Shown here: positions 8,460 through 17,033 of the stretch, piece after piece
Numbering within the stretch: position 1 is the first letter of the stretch
Layout: each line of letters opens with the position of its first letter
Assembly (NCBI RefSeq): GCF_009649735.1
Contig: NZ_WJNH01000003.1
Coordinates: 124,001-188,000 of the forward strand
Length of the DNA stretch: 64,000 bases
Source: Salinibacillus xinjiangensis
Lineage (GTDB): Bacteria > Bacillota > Bacilli > Bacillales > Alkalibacillaceae
Direction of reading: 5' to 3'
Notes under the pieces: generated by a model
Told to the model about the DNA's origin: nothing
Databases searched by the model: none
Seen by the model: only the letters and a program-made list of their open reading frames with translations
Translations under genes and position numbers: made by a program

Positions 8460-9472
8460 ATGATTAAATATCCATTTTTAGAACAAGGGGCTACAATTGG
8501 AGTTACAGCACCATCATCTGGTGTTCCGTCTGAGCTACATGAACTATTAAAAGCCGCGCGTACTCGCATGGAATCACAAGGCTTTAAAGTAGTATTTGGT
8601 GATACGGTATGGACACAGGATAAAGCAAAATCTGCACCTGCTAAAAAAAGAGCAAACGAATTTAATGACATGATGCGAGATGAAAATATCGATATCATCA
8701 TTCCGCCATGGGGTGGGGTACTGCTGATTGAAATGCTTGAATATGTTGACTTTGAAAATCTTACACCTAAATGGATGTTGGGATATTCAGATACAAGTCT
8801 ATTATTATTGGTTATCACCTTAAAAACTGGCATTGCCACTGCACATGGAACAAACCTAGTAGATTTAAGAGGCGAATATTCAGATGCTACCACCGCAATG
8901 TGGCAATCCGTTTTGACTACAAAGGCGGGGGATTCTGTTCTACAATACTCATCAGATAAATACCAGAAAAAATGGGACCATGCTAATCCAACCCCATGCG
9001 TTTTTAATCTAACAGAAAAAACGGATGGAAATCTGTATCCAAAACTAGCACAAGATTTGAAGGCCGTTTGCTTGGCGGCTGTTTGGATGTAATCAGACAT
9101 CTCATAGGTACTTCATTTGGAGATATACAAAAGTTTAGTGAACAATACATTAATGGTGAACCTATATTGTGGTTTTTTGAAAACTGTGAAATGGACGTAG
9201 CGGATTTAAAGCGTACATTAGTCCAAATGAAATTAGCCGGTTGGTTTGAAAATTGTTCAGGAATCATGTTTGGTAGAAGTCCTGCGAATACTCCAATTGA
9301 TAATTATCATGCTGAGGATGTGTATCATGATCTAGCAATGGAACTTCACATTCCAGTAATATATGATATGGACTGTGGTCATGTACCTCCACAAATAACA
9401 TTGATTAACGGTGCTTATGCAGAAGTTGAAGTATCAAACGGGAAAGGTACTGTACTACAGTATTTTAGATAA
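8460..9472 (+). pseudogene. LD-carboxypeptidase/MccF-like S66 peptidase, frameshifted
   Basis: The first frame (8460-9092) begins MIKYPFLEQGATIGVTAPSS, the S66 signature, and carries the nucleophile region MLGYSDTSLL. It stops after the wrong-frame tail KAVCLAAVWM. The other frame picks up at about 9060 with GRLLGGCLDVIRHLIGT and runs to 9472, containing the expected Glu (WFFENCEMD) and His (DCGHVPPQ) of the Ser-Glu-His triad. Joined, it gives about 337 residues, the usual length. S66 enzymes trim peptidoglycan tetrapeptides or cleave peptide-nucleotide antibiotics; the WGGVLL and YSSDKYQKKWDH features are closer to the MccF/YocD branch. One frame break near 9055-9062. Confidence 0.85.
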
Positions 9473-9657
9473 GAGCCCTTCAAAGACCTTTATATTTTCT
9501 CTTGATAGTCGTATCTTGGATGACATTTTAAGGAGGTATGTAATAATCGGTATCGTGAACTTACTCCTAGGTGTGGGCATTGTTATTTTTATCTTTTTTT
9601 TGTTTATTGTTTACTACAGCATGAAAAATAAATAGTCGATATGGTGGGAGAGATTAT

Positions 9658-10250
9658 ATGTGAGGCGATATTTATCAATGATGGTAAAATAAATGTTCAT
9701 ATAACTGAATGGGGAAGTGAAAATGAAACGAATATTTTTGCTTGCACGGACTTGGGAGTACAAGTCTTAGTTTCATTGAAATTGCAGAACAACTAAAAGA
9801 ATATTATAGAGTGATTAGTATTGATGCTCCTGTACATGGGAAGACAGATAAAATTCTAAGTGACGAAGAGTATGAAATGCCAGCTTTAGCAAATTGGTTA
9901 GATTCAATAATAGGTATTCTGAAACATAAAAAGATTTATTTCTTATTTATGTAATTATTTAGAAAAAGTAATCGATGTAATCCCTTATTGACGGTGGCTA
10001 TCAAACCAAAAGACTACAAAAGATTTCAATGGAAGAGGAAATAGCTTACTACTTAAGTGATTTTGAAGAGTGTGTAGAAACCTGGGAGGGATTTTGGATG
10101 TGGCTGTATATGGTGATTCCAGAAGAACACCATTACTTTGATATTGCAGCCAAAGATTTAGCCCTTCAAAAGAATGGTAAGTATTATTGGCATGCAAGAG
10201 GGACAACAGCGGGAAAAATGATAAGAGGTATGTATGAAAATGAAACATAG
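9658..10250 (+). pseudogene. Alpha/beta hydrolase, heavily decayed
   Basis: Pieces of one hydrolase occur in successive frames: AIFINDGKINVHITEWGSEN directly after an ATG-TGA start, then LHGLGSTSLSF and VISIDAPVHGKTDK (9742-9954), then DGGYQTKRLQKISMEEEI up to GKMIRGMYENET (ending 10250). The nucleophile elbow (GxSxG) that should lie near 9950-9990 is missing, so besides three or four frame breaks there is an internal deletion. The order of the surviving segments matches the family fold. Not functional as read. Confidence 0.75.
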
Positions 10251-10458
10251 ATATTTATGATAAGCTGTCTAACAATATCCTGTTACTTAGAGCTACTTAC
10301 CTAAATCAGAGGACGTTTACTAACCGTTAAAAAGTTAATTCCTAACTCTTCGCACATGCTACAATAGGATCAGCCAGAAATCGTGATTAATGAAATAAGA
10401 GATAGATGGGGTTAGGCTACTGGGTTGAATTATACATTTTGCAAATGAAGTGTTTAAC

Positions 10459-10495
10459 GCTAGGAGAAAACAATTTTCTTCTAGCTAATTTTTTT
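10459..10495 (+). terminator. Rho-independent terminator
   Basis: GCTAGGAGAAAA-CAA-TTTTCTTCTAGC stem with one mismatch, then a T-run. It isolates the sigma-factor operon from the decayed hydrolase. The rest of 10251-10458 shows no gene. Confidence 0.75.
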
Positions 10496-10520
10496 GAAAC
10501 TTTTCAGTGTGTTGATTGCT
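10495..10520 (+). promoter_or_regulatory. Candidate ECF-type autoregulatory promoter
   Basis: TGAAACTTTTCA at 10495 matches the -35 element (TGAAAC) common to Bacillus ECF sigma factors. After 16 bases comes TGCTCT, a weak -10 match. It lies about 45 bases upstream of an ECF sigma gene, the usual place for autoregulation (inference). Confidence 0.4.
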
Positions 10521-10545
10521 CTAATTGGGTGAAGGAGGTTATAAC

Positions 10546-11085
10546 TTGAGGAATTTATCCCTAGTAAAAAAGGCCATAAACGGAGATAAAGAAGCCTTTG
10601 AGGCTATTATCAAGAACGAAAGTGAAAAACTGTATAAAACGGCTTTTCTCTACGTTCGAAATAAAGATGATGCTTTAGATGTGCTTCAAGAAACTACTTA
10701 TAAGGCTTTTATATCCATTAGACAGGTGAAGCAACCAGAGTATTTTCATACTTGGTTAACTAGAATCTTAATTCGTACTGCCTATGATGTTTTAAGAAAA
10801 CGGAAGAAGGTTGTTTTGGATGAAAATCTTATTAGTAATTTATCAGATGGTAGCAGTCGAGATATTGAAGGGAAACTAGACGTTATAAACGCAATATCGA
10901 ATCTATCTAAAAGTTATCAAACCGTCATTATTTTATATTACTATCACGATTTAACTATTCATCAGATTGCGGAAACAATGGAAAAACCCGATAACACAAT
11001 CAAAACATATTTACGTCGTGCGAAGATTGAGTTGAAAAAAATTATTGGGGGAGTGAATTACAGTGAACAAAGAGCGTTTTCATAA
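10546..11085 (+). CDS. ECF RNA polymerase sigma factor
   Basis: 179 residues. Region 2 (YVRNKDDALDVLQETTYKAF) and region 4 (NLSKSYQTVIILYYYHDLTI, then HQIAETMEKPDNTIKTYLRR) are clear. TTG 10546 is chosen because GAAGGAGG sits seven bases before it; an earlier in-frame TTG (10525) lacks a site. The 3' end overlaps the next gene by 23 bases, so sigma and anti-sigma are translationally coupled. The family directs polymerase to stress or envelope genes and is held inactive by the neighbouring membrane protein. The target set is unknown; the TGAAAC promoter upstream suggests autoregulation. Confidence 0.92.
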   Translation: MRNLSLVKKAINGDKEAFEAIIKNESEKLYKTAFLYVRNKDDALDVLQETTYKAFISIRQVKQPEYFHTWLTRILIRTAYDVLRKRKKVVLDENLISNLSDGSSRDIEGKLDVINAISNLSKSYQTVIILYYYHDLTIHQIAETMEKPDNTIKTYLRRAKIELKKIIGGVNYSEQRAFS

Positions 11086-12478
11086 AGAAATTGACGAAAT
11101 AGAAGTTCCAAAGAGCGAAATATTGAATGCAATTGATAATGGGCTAGAAAAGGGACGTAACGAAAAGAAACCGAAAAGAAAATCGAAAGCTAAAATATTT
11201 AGTATCGGGGCATCCATTGCGGCAACTTCCTTTTTAGCATCAGGTTTACTATTTGCGCCCATATCACATGCCTTATCATCCATCCCGGTATTAGGGTCCA
11301 TTTATGAAAAAGTTGGATTACAAATCGGTTATGAATTATTAGAAAGCGATCTAGTTACTCAATTAAATCAAAAGGCTACTAGTAATGGAGTAGATATCAC
11401 AATCACAAGTGCATATAATGATGGGAAAATTATTGGGGTCACATTTAAAGCTAAGGGTGACAAGGTATCGATGGACCAAGTGGGAGATAATGGACCTGAA
11501 ACTGGATATAATTTTCATCTTTTTGACAGCGATGAACAAAATCAGTGGTCCTCAACCATGACTCAATTAAAAGAAACAGAGGATGGGTACATTGCTTCGA
11601 TGGAATTTTATCATCCTAATGCTAATTTATCTGAAAAGAATACCTTGCCTTTAACATTTACGAATATTACAGGTGTGAAAGGGTTATGGAAATTTGATGT
11701 TCCAGTTGAGCATACCCCAATGAAAACGATATACTCAGACGCTAAAACTGAATTAGACAATCAAGTTTATTCACTTAAAATGGAGTCAGTTGTAAAAGGA
11801 AAAGCAACGACAACCTTAAATTATAAGACGACAGTACCGCTAGCAGGTAAAAAGGATAATATAAGAATTACAGTTTTTGATAACGAAGGAAATCGATTAT
11901 CAAAATTCAACCCGGATGTGTTAACAACTGATGTACACGGAACAAAAGTTGTGAAAGATAACCAAGAGCTATTTAGGAGTAAAATCAGTGAAGATGCAAC
12001 GTATCTAACTGTTCACCCTGAGATCGTAAAACGGGATAATGATGTTATACATTCTATGGAACAAGCAACGCCATTTGTCGTAGAAAGTAGTAGGTTTGAT
12101 TATTCTATAAAGGTAAACAGCATACAGCAAGAGGGAGAACGCTTAATATTAGATTATAATATACAGAATATCAATGCCAAATCCATGAGAGAGGATATTA
12201 TCCAAAACTTTGCTGATTATATCACCATTATTAAGTCCGATAATATTAAACGTGATGAAAATGGAGGTTTGGATTTGGGAAAAATGCTGGAATATAAAAT
12301 CCGGAGTGACCAAGCAAAGATACAAGAGGATGGCGAATTGCATTATCAATCCACATTTGACATAAAAGATCCTAAAACGTTTAATTATGAAGATTACTCT
12401 ATTGTTGTCCCATTTGGAACAATAAGTGCAAATGAAGAGCCCGTAAAAATGAAACCTATTAAGGTTGAATTAGAGTAA
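11063..12478 (+). CDS. Membrane-anchored anti-sigma factor, DUF4179/DUF5643 type
   Basis: 471 residues, GTG start inside the sigma gene. About 45 cytoplasmic residues with an acidic/helical sigma-binding segment (FHKEIDEIEVPKSEILNAID) are followed by one membrane segment (about 45-70). A large extracellular beta-rich part follows: DUF4179-like (SSIPVLGSIYEKVGLQIGYE) and then a DUF5643-like immunoglobulin-type fold. The layout is that of RsiX/RsiV-like regulators in which the outer domain senses a signal. A strong terminator follows, closing a two-gene operon. Confidence 0.85.
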   Translation: MNKERFHKEIDEIEVPKSEILNAIDNGLEKGRNEKKPKRKSKAKIFSIGASIAATSFLASGLLFAPISHALSSIPVLGSIYEKVGLQIGYELLESDLVTQLNQKATSNGVDITITSAYNDGKIIGVTFKAKGDKVSMDQVGDNGPETGYNFHLFDSDEQNQWSSTMTQLKETEDGYIASMEFYHPNANLSEKNTLPLTFTNITGVKGLWKFDVPVEHTPMKTIYSDAKTELDNQVYSLKMESVVKGKATTTLNYKTTVPLAGKKDNIRITVFDNEGNRLSKFNPDVLTTDVHGTKVVKDNQELFRSKISEDATYLTVHPEIVKRDNDVIHSMEQATPFVVESSRFDYSIKVNSIQQEGERLILDYNIQNINAKSMREDIIQNFADYITIIKSDNIKRDENGGLDLGKMLEYKIRSDQAKIQEDGELHYQSTFDIKDPKTFNYEDYSIVVPFGTISANEEPVKMKPIKVELE

Positions 12479-12484
12479 GGTATA

Positions 12485-12520
12485 ATGGTGTTGGAATGAT
12501 TTATTTCCAACACCATTTCT
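12485..12520 (+). terminator. Rho-independent terminator
   Basis: Perfect 12-base stem ATGGTGTTGGAA / TTCCAACACCAT with an 8-base loop and a T-run. It ends the first sigma/anti-sigma operon. Confidence 0.9.
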
Positions 12521-12567
12521 TTTTAATAGTTCACATCCTCCATCAATTTTGAAAGGGGGCATATTAA

Positions 12568-13062
12568 TTGCAAACTGAAAGACTTCTATTTCGGCATTAT
12601 AAAGACGGTGATTATGAATTTCTTATGTCATTACTATCAGACCCAGAAGTAGTTCGTTTTATTGGTAATGGCAAGACAAAAGATAAAAGCGGTGGAGAGG
12701 ATTTTTTGAATTGGATATATAACACATATAAGGTCGGGGAACATTTTGGTTTAATGGTTTTGGTCCATAAAGAGGATCACATCCCGATTGGGCACGCTGG
12801 TCTGGTCCCTCAAACAATTAATGGCAAAGATGAAATCGAAATTGGTTATTGGATTGCTCGTGAATATTGGGGGAAGGGATATGCAACAGAAGCGGCAAAG
12901 GCACTGTTGGATTATGGACGTAAACATTTATTGAAAGAAAGGTTTATTGCCCTTATTCAACCTGATAACTTAGCTTCTCTACATGTAGCAAGAAAATTGG
13001 GGATGCAGCTAGATAAAGAGGTTGTTTTAGGTGGACAAGACGTAAAAGTATTTTCAACATAA
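12568..13062 (+). CDS. GNAT acetyltransferase (RimJ/RimL-like)
   Basis: 164 residues from a TTG start preceded by AAAGGGGGC. The opening MQTERLLFRHYKDGDYEFLM is that of RimJ/RimL-type GNATs. The acetyl-CoA loop is EYWGKGYATEAAKALLDYG (about 108-126) and the C-terminal 'NLASLHVARKLGM' is the expected last helix. The family moves an acetyl group from acetyl-CoA to an N-terminal amine or small molecule; the substrate is unknown. Single gene between the two sigma cassettes, followed by a palindromic repeat that may act as its terminator. Confidence 0.9.
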   Translation: MQTERLLFRHYKDGDYEFLMSLLSDPEVVRFIGNGKTKDKSGGEDFLNWIYNTYKVGEHFGLMVLVHKEDHIPIGHAGLVPQTINGKDEIEIGYWIAREYWGKGYATEAAKALLDYGRKHLLKERFIALIQPDNLASLHVARKLGMQLDKEVVLGGQDVKVFST

Positions 13063-13065
13063 GCT

Positions 13066-13117
13066 AGGGTCAGTCCCCCACTACGCTAACGCGTTAAAGC
13101 GGTGGGGGACTGACCCT
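13066..13117. repeat. REP/REPIN-like palindromic element, long form, copy 1
   Basis: 52 bases: AGGGTCAGTCCCCCAC ... GTGGGGGACTGACCCT, with the inner sequence GCTAACGCGTTAAAGC also self-complementary. It differs from the element at 14973 by one base. It lies between convergent genes and could double as a terminator. Confidence 0.8.
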
Positions 13118-13207
13118 GATTTTGGGGAATTCGTTTTAATAGAAAGTCAGACCTTAATTGTGAACTTCTCTCATAATTTGGGTCGCATATAACATTTTTA
13201 TTCCTAT

Positions 13208-14305
13208 CTATTTATTTAAATCCACAACCACTTCATCTAAAGTGAATACTTCAATCGGAGCTGTACTATTCACTTTACGGCCTTTGCTTGCTACACTGCC
13301 ATCCTCTCTATATTCCACTTCATCTGCTTCAGAAAGTTCTACGGTTGGAGTAATCACTAGTTTTGAGGCCTTTTCATTCAGCTTATTATAGGTTTCATGA
13401 AAACTCATTTTGTTCTTAGTGGAACCTGAACCATAGTTATCTTCGAGTGTATATTCATTTCCCAAATCGTCTTTTATGTCTAATTTAACTTGAACGAAAT
13501 CCCAATTAGTTTGGGTAGATTCAGAAATAATCTGTTCATAGTTAATCTTAATGGCCATTGGTTTGATTTGTAACGTCTGGAAATCAACTGCAACGCCTTG
13601 TTTTTCACGGCTTTCATTTAAAACGATCTCTGACATATTTTCAATGGCATTTAAGTCAAATTCGAATGACCACTCCCCTTGAATCTCATTTTCTTCTTCT
13701 GTATCTGCTACAATACTCTCAATATTCCACTCGGCAGTGAGATTGCTTAATTCGCTTTTAGCACCATCTATATTAATAGTCATCATCCCTACATATTGAT
13801 TCAAATCTACTCTTGATATTTTATTACTGCCTGCTTGTGCTTGCCCGATGTGTTGGTTCTTAACTTCTAGATAAGGGTAATGAATATTAGGTTCTTCACC
13901 CAAGTCGAGTTCACTTTCTATCGTGTAGGTTAAATGCACGTTTTTCCCATCAAATATCGCATCATTTACCGTTATGGTAATACCTTTACTTTCCTGAGTA
14001 TGATTAATTTCATCCGAGTTTTCTTTATAGTCTTCATAGACACCGTTTTGATTGAAAAAGTTAAAAAGGTTACCTAAGAATGCGCCTGCTTCACTGGAGA
14101 AGGCTGCACTTAATAGCGTGGCAGAGGCTAAACTTAACGTGATAGATGCTGCAATTATTGGCTTTTTCCAATGCCTAGTTTTGGGTGTAATGGTCGATTT
14201 AAGGTGTTTTTTTACTAGAGCCTTTTCAGTATCGCTAACATCTATTTCCTCAAATTCTTTTACATCTATATCCATTTCATTAAATAGTTTATAAATTTCC
14301 TTCAT
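13208..14305 (-). CDS. Membrane-anchored anti-sigma factor, DUF4179 type
   Basis: 365 residues. An acidic cytoplasmic N-terminus (MKEIYKLFNEMDIDVKEFEE), a single membrane helix at about 45-68 (PIIAASITLSLASATLLSAA), then a DUF4179-like outer domain (FLGNLFNFFNQNGVYEDYKE onward) and a beta-rich tail. ATG 14305 is preceded by GGAGGT and overlaps the sigma gene by 17 bases. The domain plan matches the anti-sigma at 11063, but the two outer domains are diverged and the proteins are not recent duplicates. Expected to hold the sigma factor at 14870 inactive. Confidence 0.85.
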   Translation of the reverse strand: MKEIYKLFNEMDIDVKEFEEIDVSDTEKALVKKHLKSTITPKTRHWKKPIIAASITLSLASATLLSAAFSSEAGAFLGNLFNFFNQNGVYEDYKENSDEINHTQESKGITITVNDAIFDGKNVHLTYTIESELDLGEEPNIHYPYLEVKNQHIGQAQAGSNKISRVDLNQYVGMMTINIDGAKSELSNLTAEWNIESIVADTEEENEIQGEWSFEFDLNAIENMSEIVLNESREKQGVAVDFQTLQIKPMAIKINYEQIISESTQTNWDFVQVKLDIKDDLGNEYTLEDNYGSGSTKNKMSFHETYNKLNEKASKLVITPTVELSEADEVEYREDGSVASKGRKVNSTAPIEVFTLDEVVVDLNK

Positions 14306-14870
14306 ATGACATACCTCCAACCTCAAAATGTTTTGATTGCTTTTTTAGCTTCTTTTTCCCCCGGTATAATCGGTTACGAATAGATGATGTAGTCATATGT
14401 AGCTGTTCAGCAATTTCGTTTAAATTGTAACCAAGGAAATATCTCATAACGAAGATTTTTTGACTAGTAGGATCTAACTCCTTAATAAAATTCAGTAGTT
14501 CCGAACGATTTTCTAAGCGTATCATCTCGTCTTCAACGTTGTTTGAGGAGGGGTGTTCCAAATCATCTGATGTGATCTCTGGTTGTCTTACAGCCTTTCT
14601 ATAATAGTCTATAGCTTTAAATTTAGCGATTTGGCAAATCCACTTTTGAAAATCTTGAGCGTTATTCCCCCTAAACTGTCCGGCATGATTCCATATCGAT
14701 AGAAAGACATCATTCACGCATTCATCTATCAGACTCTCATGATTAGTTCTCAGTAAAACCTTAGCAATTACTCCTTTAATAAGAGGTAAATATGAATCTA
14801 CGATGTAATCTAGTGCATCCTCTTTATTTGATTGTAGACGTTTGATAAAATTATTTTCATTTGCTTTCAT
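14289..14870 (-). CDS. ECF-like sigma-70 family factor
   Basis: 193 residues. Region 2 contains 'ESLIDECVNDVFLSIWNHAG' and KWICQIAKFKAIDYYRKA. Region 4 reads LDPTSQKIFVMRYFLGYNLN, then EIAEQLHMTTSSIRNRLYRG. GAAGGAG precedes the ATG. It is coupled to the anti-sigma by overlap. A sigma-A-like promoter (TTTACC, 15-base gap, TATAAT on the minus strand) and a perfect 18-base palindrome at 14895 lie upstream, so an extra repressor is likely (inference). Confidence 0.9.
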   Translation of the reverse strand: MKANENNFIKRLQSNKEDALDYIVDSYLPLIKGVIAKVLLRTNHESLIDECVNDVFLSIWNHAGQFRGNNAQDFQKWICQIAKFKAIDYYRKAVRQPEITSDDLEHPSSNNVEDEMIRLENRSELLNFIKELDPTSQKIFVMRYFLGYNLNEIAEQLHMTTSSIRNRLYRGKKKLKKQSKHFEVGGMSYEGNL

Positions 14871-14894
14871 CTACAAGGGCTCCTTCATCATTTT

Positions 14895-14912
14895 TGTAAA
14901 AGCGCTTTTACA
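14895..14912. promoter_or_regulatory. Perfect 18-base palindrome, operator candidate
   Basis: TGTAAAAGCGCTTTTACA is fully self-complementary. It sits 25-42 bases upstream of the sigma start and downstream of a plausible TATAAT box, the position of a blocking repressor. It is not a good match to the cre consensus. Confidence 0.55.
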
Positions 14913-14972
14913 TCCTATATAACGTATTATAAAGATAAAATATCTCGGTAAACATCATAAAATATATAAATT

Positions 14973-15024
14973 AGGGTCAGTCCCCCGCTACGCTAACGCG
15001 TTAAAGCGGTGGGGGACTGACCCT
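14973..15024. repeat. REP/REPIN-like palindromic element, long form, copy 2
   Basis: 52 bases, identical to the copy at 13066 except for one base (CCCCCGCTACG here, CCCCCACTACG there). It lies in the divergent region upstream of the sigma gene. Copies 1 and 2 thus bracket the second sigma/anti-sigma cassette. Confidence 0.8.
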
Positions 15025-15076
15025 AGCCATTGGGATATTGTGGTAATATAGATATATAAGGTAGGGAGGGAGAATA

Positions 15077-16108
15077 ATGAATAGTACCGAACACTTAACC
15101 CAAACCGAAAGAGATGAACTATTAAAAAATCTCAACGAGAAACAAAAGATGTTTGTTCAAAATTATTTGAAGCGTGGGAGAAAAACCGTCTTTGCCAATT
15201 TACTAGCTAAGGAGAAGGCGGGATCCGTTGAGGAAAATCAAATAGAAGATGTTGCATCCCAATGGGAATTGCTAGACTATATCGATGCAGGCCCCGATTG
15301 GCAGACACGCTCTGAACTTCATTGTGAATGTGGCAGGCCCCTGAGATACCAGTATATCGTGCACAATAAAGGAACAGGGGAGATAAGGAAATTTGGAATT
15401 AAACATTTTGAAGAGCATACCGGAATCCCGCCACAACTAGTAAAGGACATTGTGAAGGGAATCGAAAAAATTGACTTTGAGATGGATGAAATTCTATTAA
15501 AAAATGCCCAAGGCTGGACATTAGTTCATGCAGGGATAGAAACAATCCCCGCTGCCATAGATATTCCTAAAGATATCCAACAGCATTTTGATGCGGGCGT
15601 GCCTTTACTAGACAGACAGGTACAGCGTTTGAGAGAACGAATAGCTGACTATTTACGTGAAGAAAAAAGGAAACAGCTTGAGGCTCAAAAAGCTGAACAG
15701 GAACAAGCGGCGCAGAAAAAGCGTGAACTTGTATCTCAACGTAGACATGCTGTAGCAGAAAAAATGGGAGCTGCAATCAGTCATGAGATTCCTTTAGATC
15801 AACATTTACAGTTAGGTGTTTTGGTCTATTTAGATCTTTTGAGGACGAGTCAATTCTCTGCCAATGATGTCTGCGAGGACCTCATTAAGAATCATGGTGC
15901 ATCTCAAGAAACGTATTCAAGTGGACGGCTGCTCATATTTCCAAAAGTGTGTATGTACCTGGAGTTTCTCGTTAGTCGAGGAAAATTGGAGTTAGTGGAA
16001 AAACAAGGTGTAGAGGACCGGATTTATCGAATTATCAATTTAGCCATGGATGATATAGAGGCTGGGGAAGAGGAACAGCATTCTCAGCAAAGGTTGTTTG
16101 ATTTATAA
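15077..16108 (+). CDS. DUF3895-like protein with Cys motif and coiled coil
   Basis: 343 residues. The N-terminal helical segment (LTQTERDELLKNLNEKQKMF) resembles terminase-type 'LTEKQ..FV.NY' openings. Then comes a short CxC motif (ELHCECGRPLRYQYIVHN), then a strongly charged helix rich in Lys/Glu/Gln (about 195-235), then a winged-helix-like C-terminal domain ending HSQQRLFDL. I associate the overall pattern with DUF3895 proteins of Bacillus, without certainty. Function unknown. Ribosome site GGGAGGGAG, single gene. Confidence 0.6.
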   Translation: MNSTEHLTQTERDELLKNLNEKQKMFVQNYLKRGRKTVFANLLAKEKAGSVEENQIEDVASQWELLDYIDAGPDWQTRSELHCECGRPLRYQYIVHNKGTGEIRKFGIKHFEEHTGIPPQLVKDIVKGIEKIDFEMDEILLKNAQGWTLVHAGIETIPAAIDIPKDIQQHFDAGVPLLDRQVQRLRERIADYLREEKRKQLEAQKAEQEQAAQKKRELVSQRRHAVAEKMGAAISHEIPLDQHLQLGVLVYLDLLRTSQFSANDVCEDLIKNHGASQETYSSGRLLIFPKVCMYLEFLVSRGKLELVEKQGVEDRIYRIINLAMDDIEAGEEEQHSQQRLFDL

Positions 16109-16156
16109 AATAAAATCAGGCATGCCTTAAATTAATGAATGAGGGGATTAAATAGG

Positions 16157-16987
16157 ATGAATTTAAAGCAATTAGCCAATGAAATATCTACAGTTTATAT
16201 GCAGAATAAAAAGGTCGAAGCGGTTATGCTAGGGGGCTCTGTTTCGAGGAATTGGGATGATGAGTACTCTGATATTGAGCTATTTATTTTCTGGAAAGAG
16301 GGACCAACTGAGGAAGATCGAAAACTTCCCATTTCAACCTTGGATGGAGAGATCATTGATTTTCATCCCTATGAGGAAGAGGAATGGTCTGAATCGTATA
16401 TCACAAACGGAGTTAAGCTAGAAATCAGTAACTTTCTAACCGATACCATCGAACAAATTATCCACGATGTGACCGTAACCTTTGATACGAATTTAGATAA
16501 GCAGTGCTTAGTGGCTGCCGTTCATGATGGAATCGCCTTAGGTGGAGAAGGAAAAGTCAAGCAATTAAAAAAGAAGGTAGAGGTTTATCCAGAAGAACTG
16601 AGTGTTGCCATGATTCGTGAACATCTAGATTTAGGAAACAGATGGAACAATCGTGAAGCATTACTTGCACGTGAAGATTGGTTAATGCTGAGTAAAGTGC
16701 TAACTGATGTCAATACACAATTAATGGGTACTCTTTTTGGGTTAAATCGATTATATGTGCATCATCCAGCATTTAAATGGCAAAATCATTCTCTGGATCA
16801 GATGAAAATAATACCACCTAAAGCTAAAGAGCGTTTTTCATCTATCTTCCTTGAAAAGCCTATCGATCGAGTTCGAGAAATAGAGTTGCTGATTGCAGAA
16901 ATCTATCAATTGGTGCAAAAGGAACATGCTAATCTGGATTTATCAGATTTAATGAATCGCATGCAATTTTTACGTCCTAAAAATTAG
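16157..16987 (+). CDS. Nucleotidyltransferase-fold protein (DUF4037-like)
   Basis: 276 residues. The polymerase-beta nucleotidyltransferase signature is complete: AVMLGGSVSRNWDDEYSDIE (GGS, then Dx(D/E)) at about 22-41, with the third acidic residue in GEIIDFHPYE. The remaining helical part resembles the DUF4037 and aminoglycoside-adenylyltransferase layouts. It likely transfers a nucleotide to a small molecule or protein; the target is unknown. ATG 16157 follows GAGGGGATTAAATAGG; an ATG at 16139 is in frame but lacks a site. A REP element follows at once. Confidence 0.75.
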   Translation: MNLKQLANEISTVYMQNKKVEAVMLGGSVSRNWDDEYSDIELFIFWKEGPTEEDRKLPISTLDGEIIDFHPYEEEEWSESYITNGVKLEISNFLTDTIEQIIHDVTVTFDTNLDKQCLVAAVHDGIALGGEGKVKQLKKKVEVYPEELSVAMIREHLDLGNRWNNREALLAREDWLMLSKVLTDVNTQLMGTLFGLNRLYVHHPAFKWQNHSLDQMKIIPPKAKERFSSIFLEKPIDRVREIELLIAEIYQLVQKEHANLDLSDLMNRMQFLRPKN

Positions 16988-16995
16988 TGTTATTA

Positions 16996-17024
16996 TGGGA
17001 CAGAGGGACAGGTCCCTCGTCCCA
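16996..17024. repeat. REP-like palindromic element, short form
   Basis: 29 bases, TGGGACAGAGGGAC...GTCCCTCGTCCCA. Same design as the elements at 18268, 58056 and 59876. Located between convergent genes. Confidence 0.75.
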
Positions 17025-17033
17025 GTGTCAACG

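Noticed and set aside
8408-9100. A 230-codon open frame on the minus strand
   Set aside because: It lies antisense to the first half of the LD-carboxypeptidase gene, has no ribosome site and no recognisable protein; a shadow of real coding sequence.
9530-9635. Strong ribosome site AAGGAGG followed by ATG-TAA, then a hydrophobic 26-codon frame (NLLLGVGIVIFIFFLFIVYY)
   Set aside because: The start codon nearest the site is followed at once by a stop, and the GTG that opens the hydrophobic frame is too far away. It could be a decayed small membrane peptide, but I cannot support it as a gene.
14895-14912. Palindrome as a cre (CcpA) site
   Set aside because: The central CG and flanking bases do not fit the cre consensus; reported as an unassigned operator instead.
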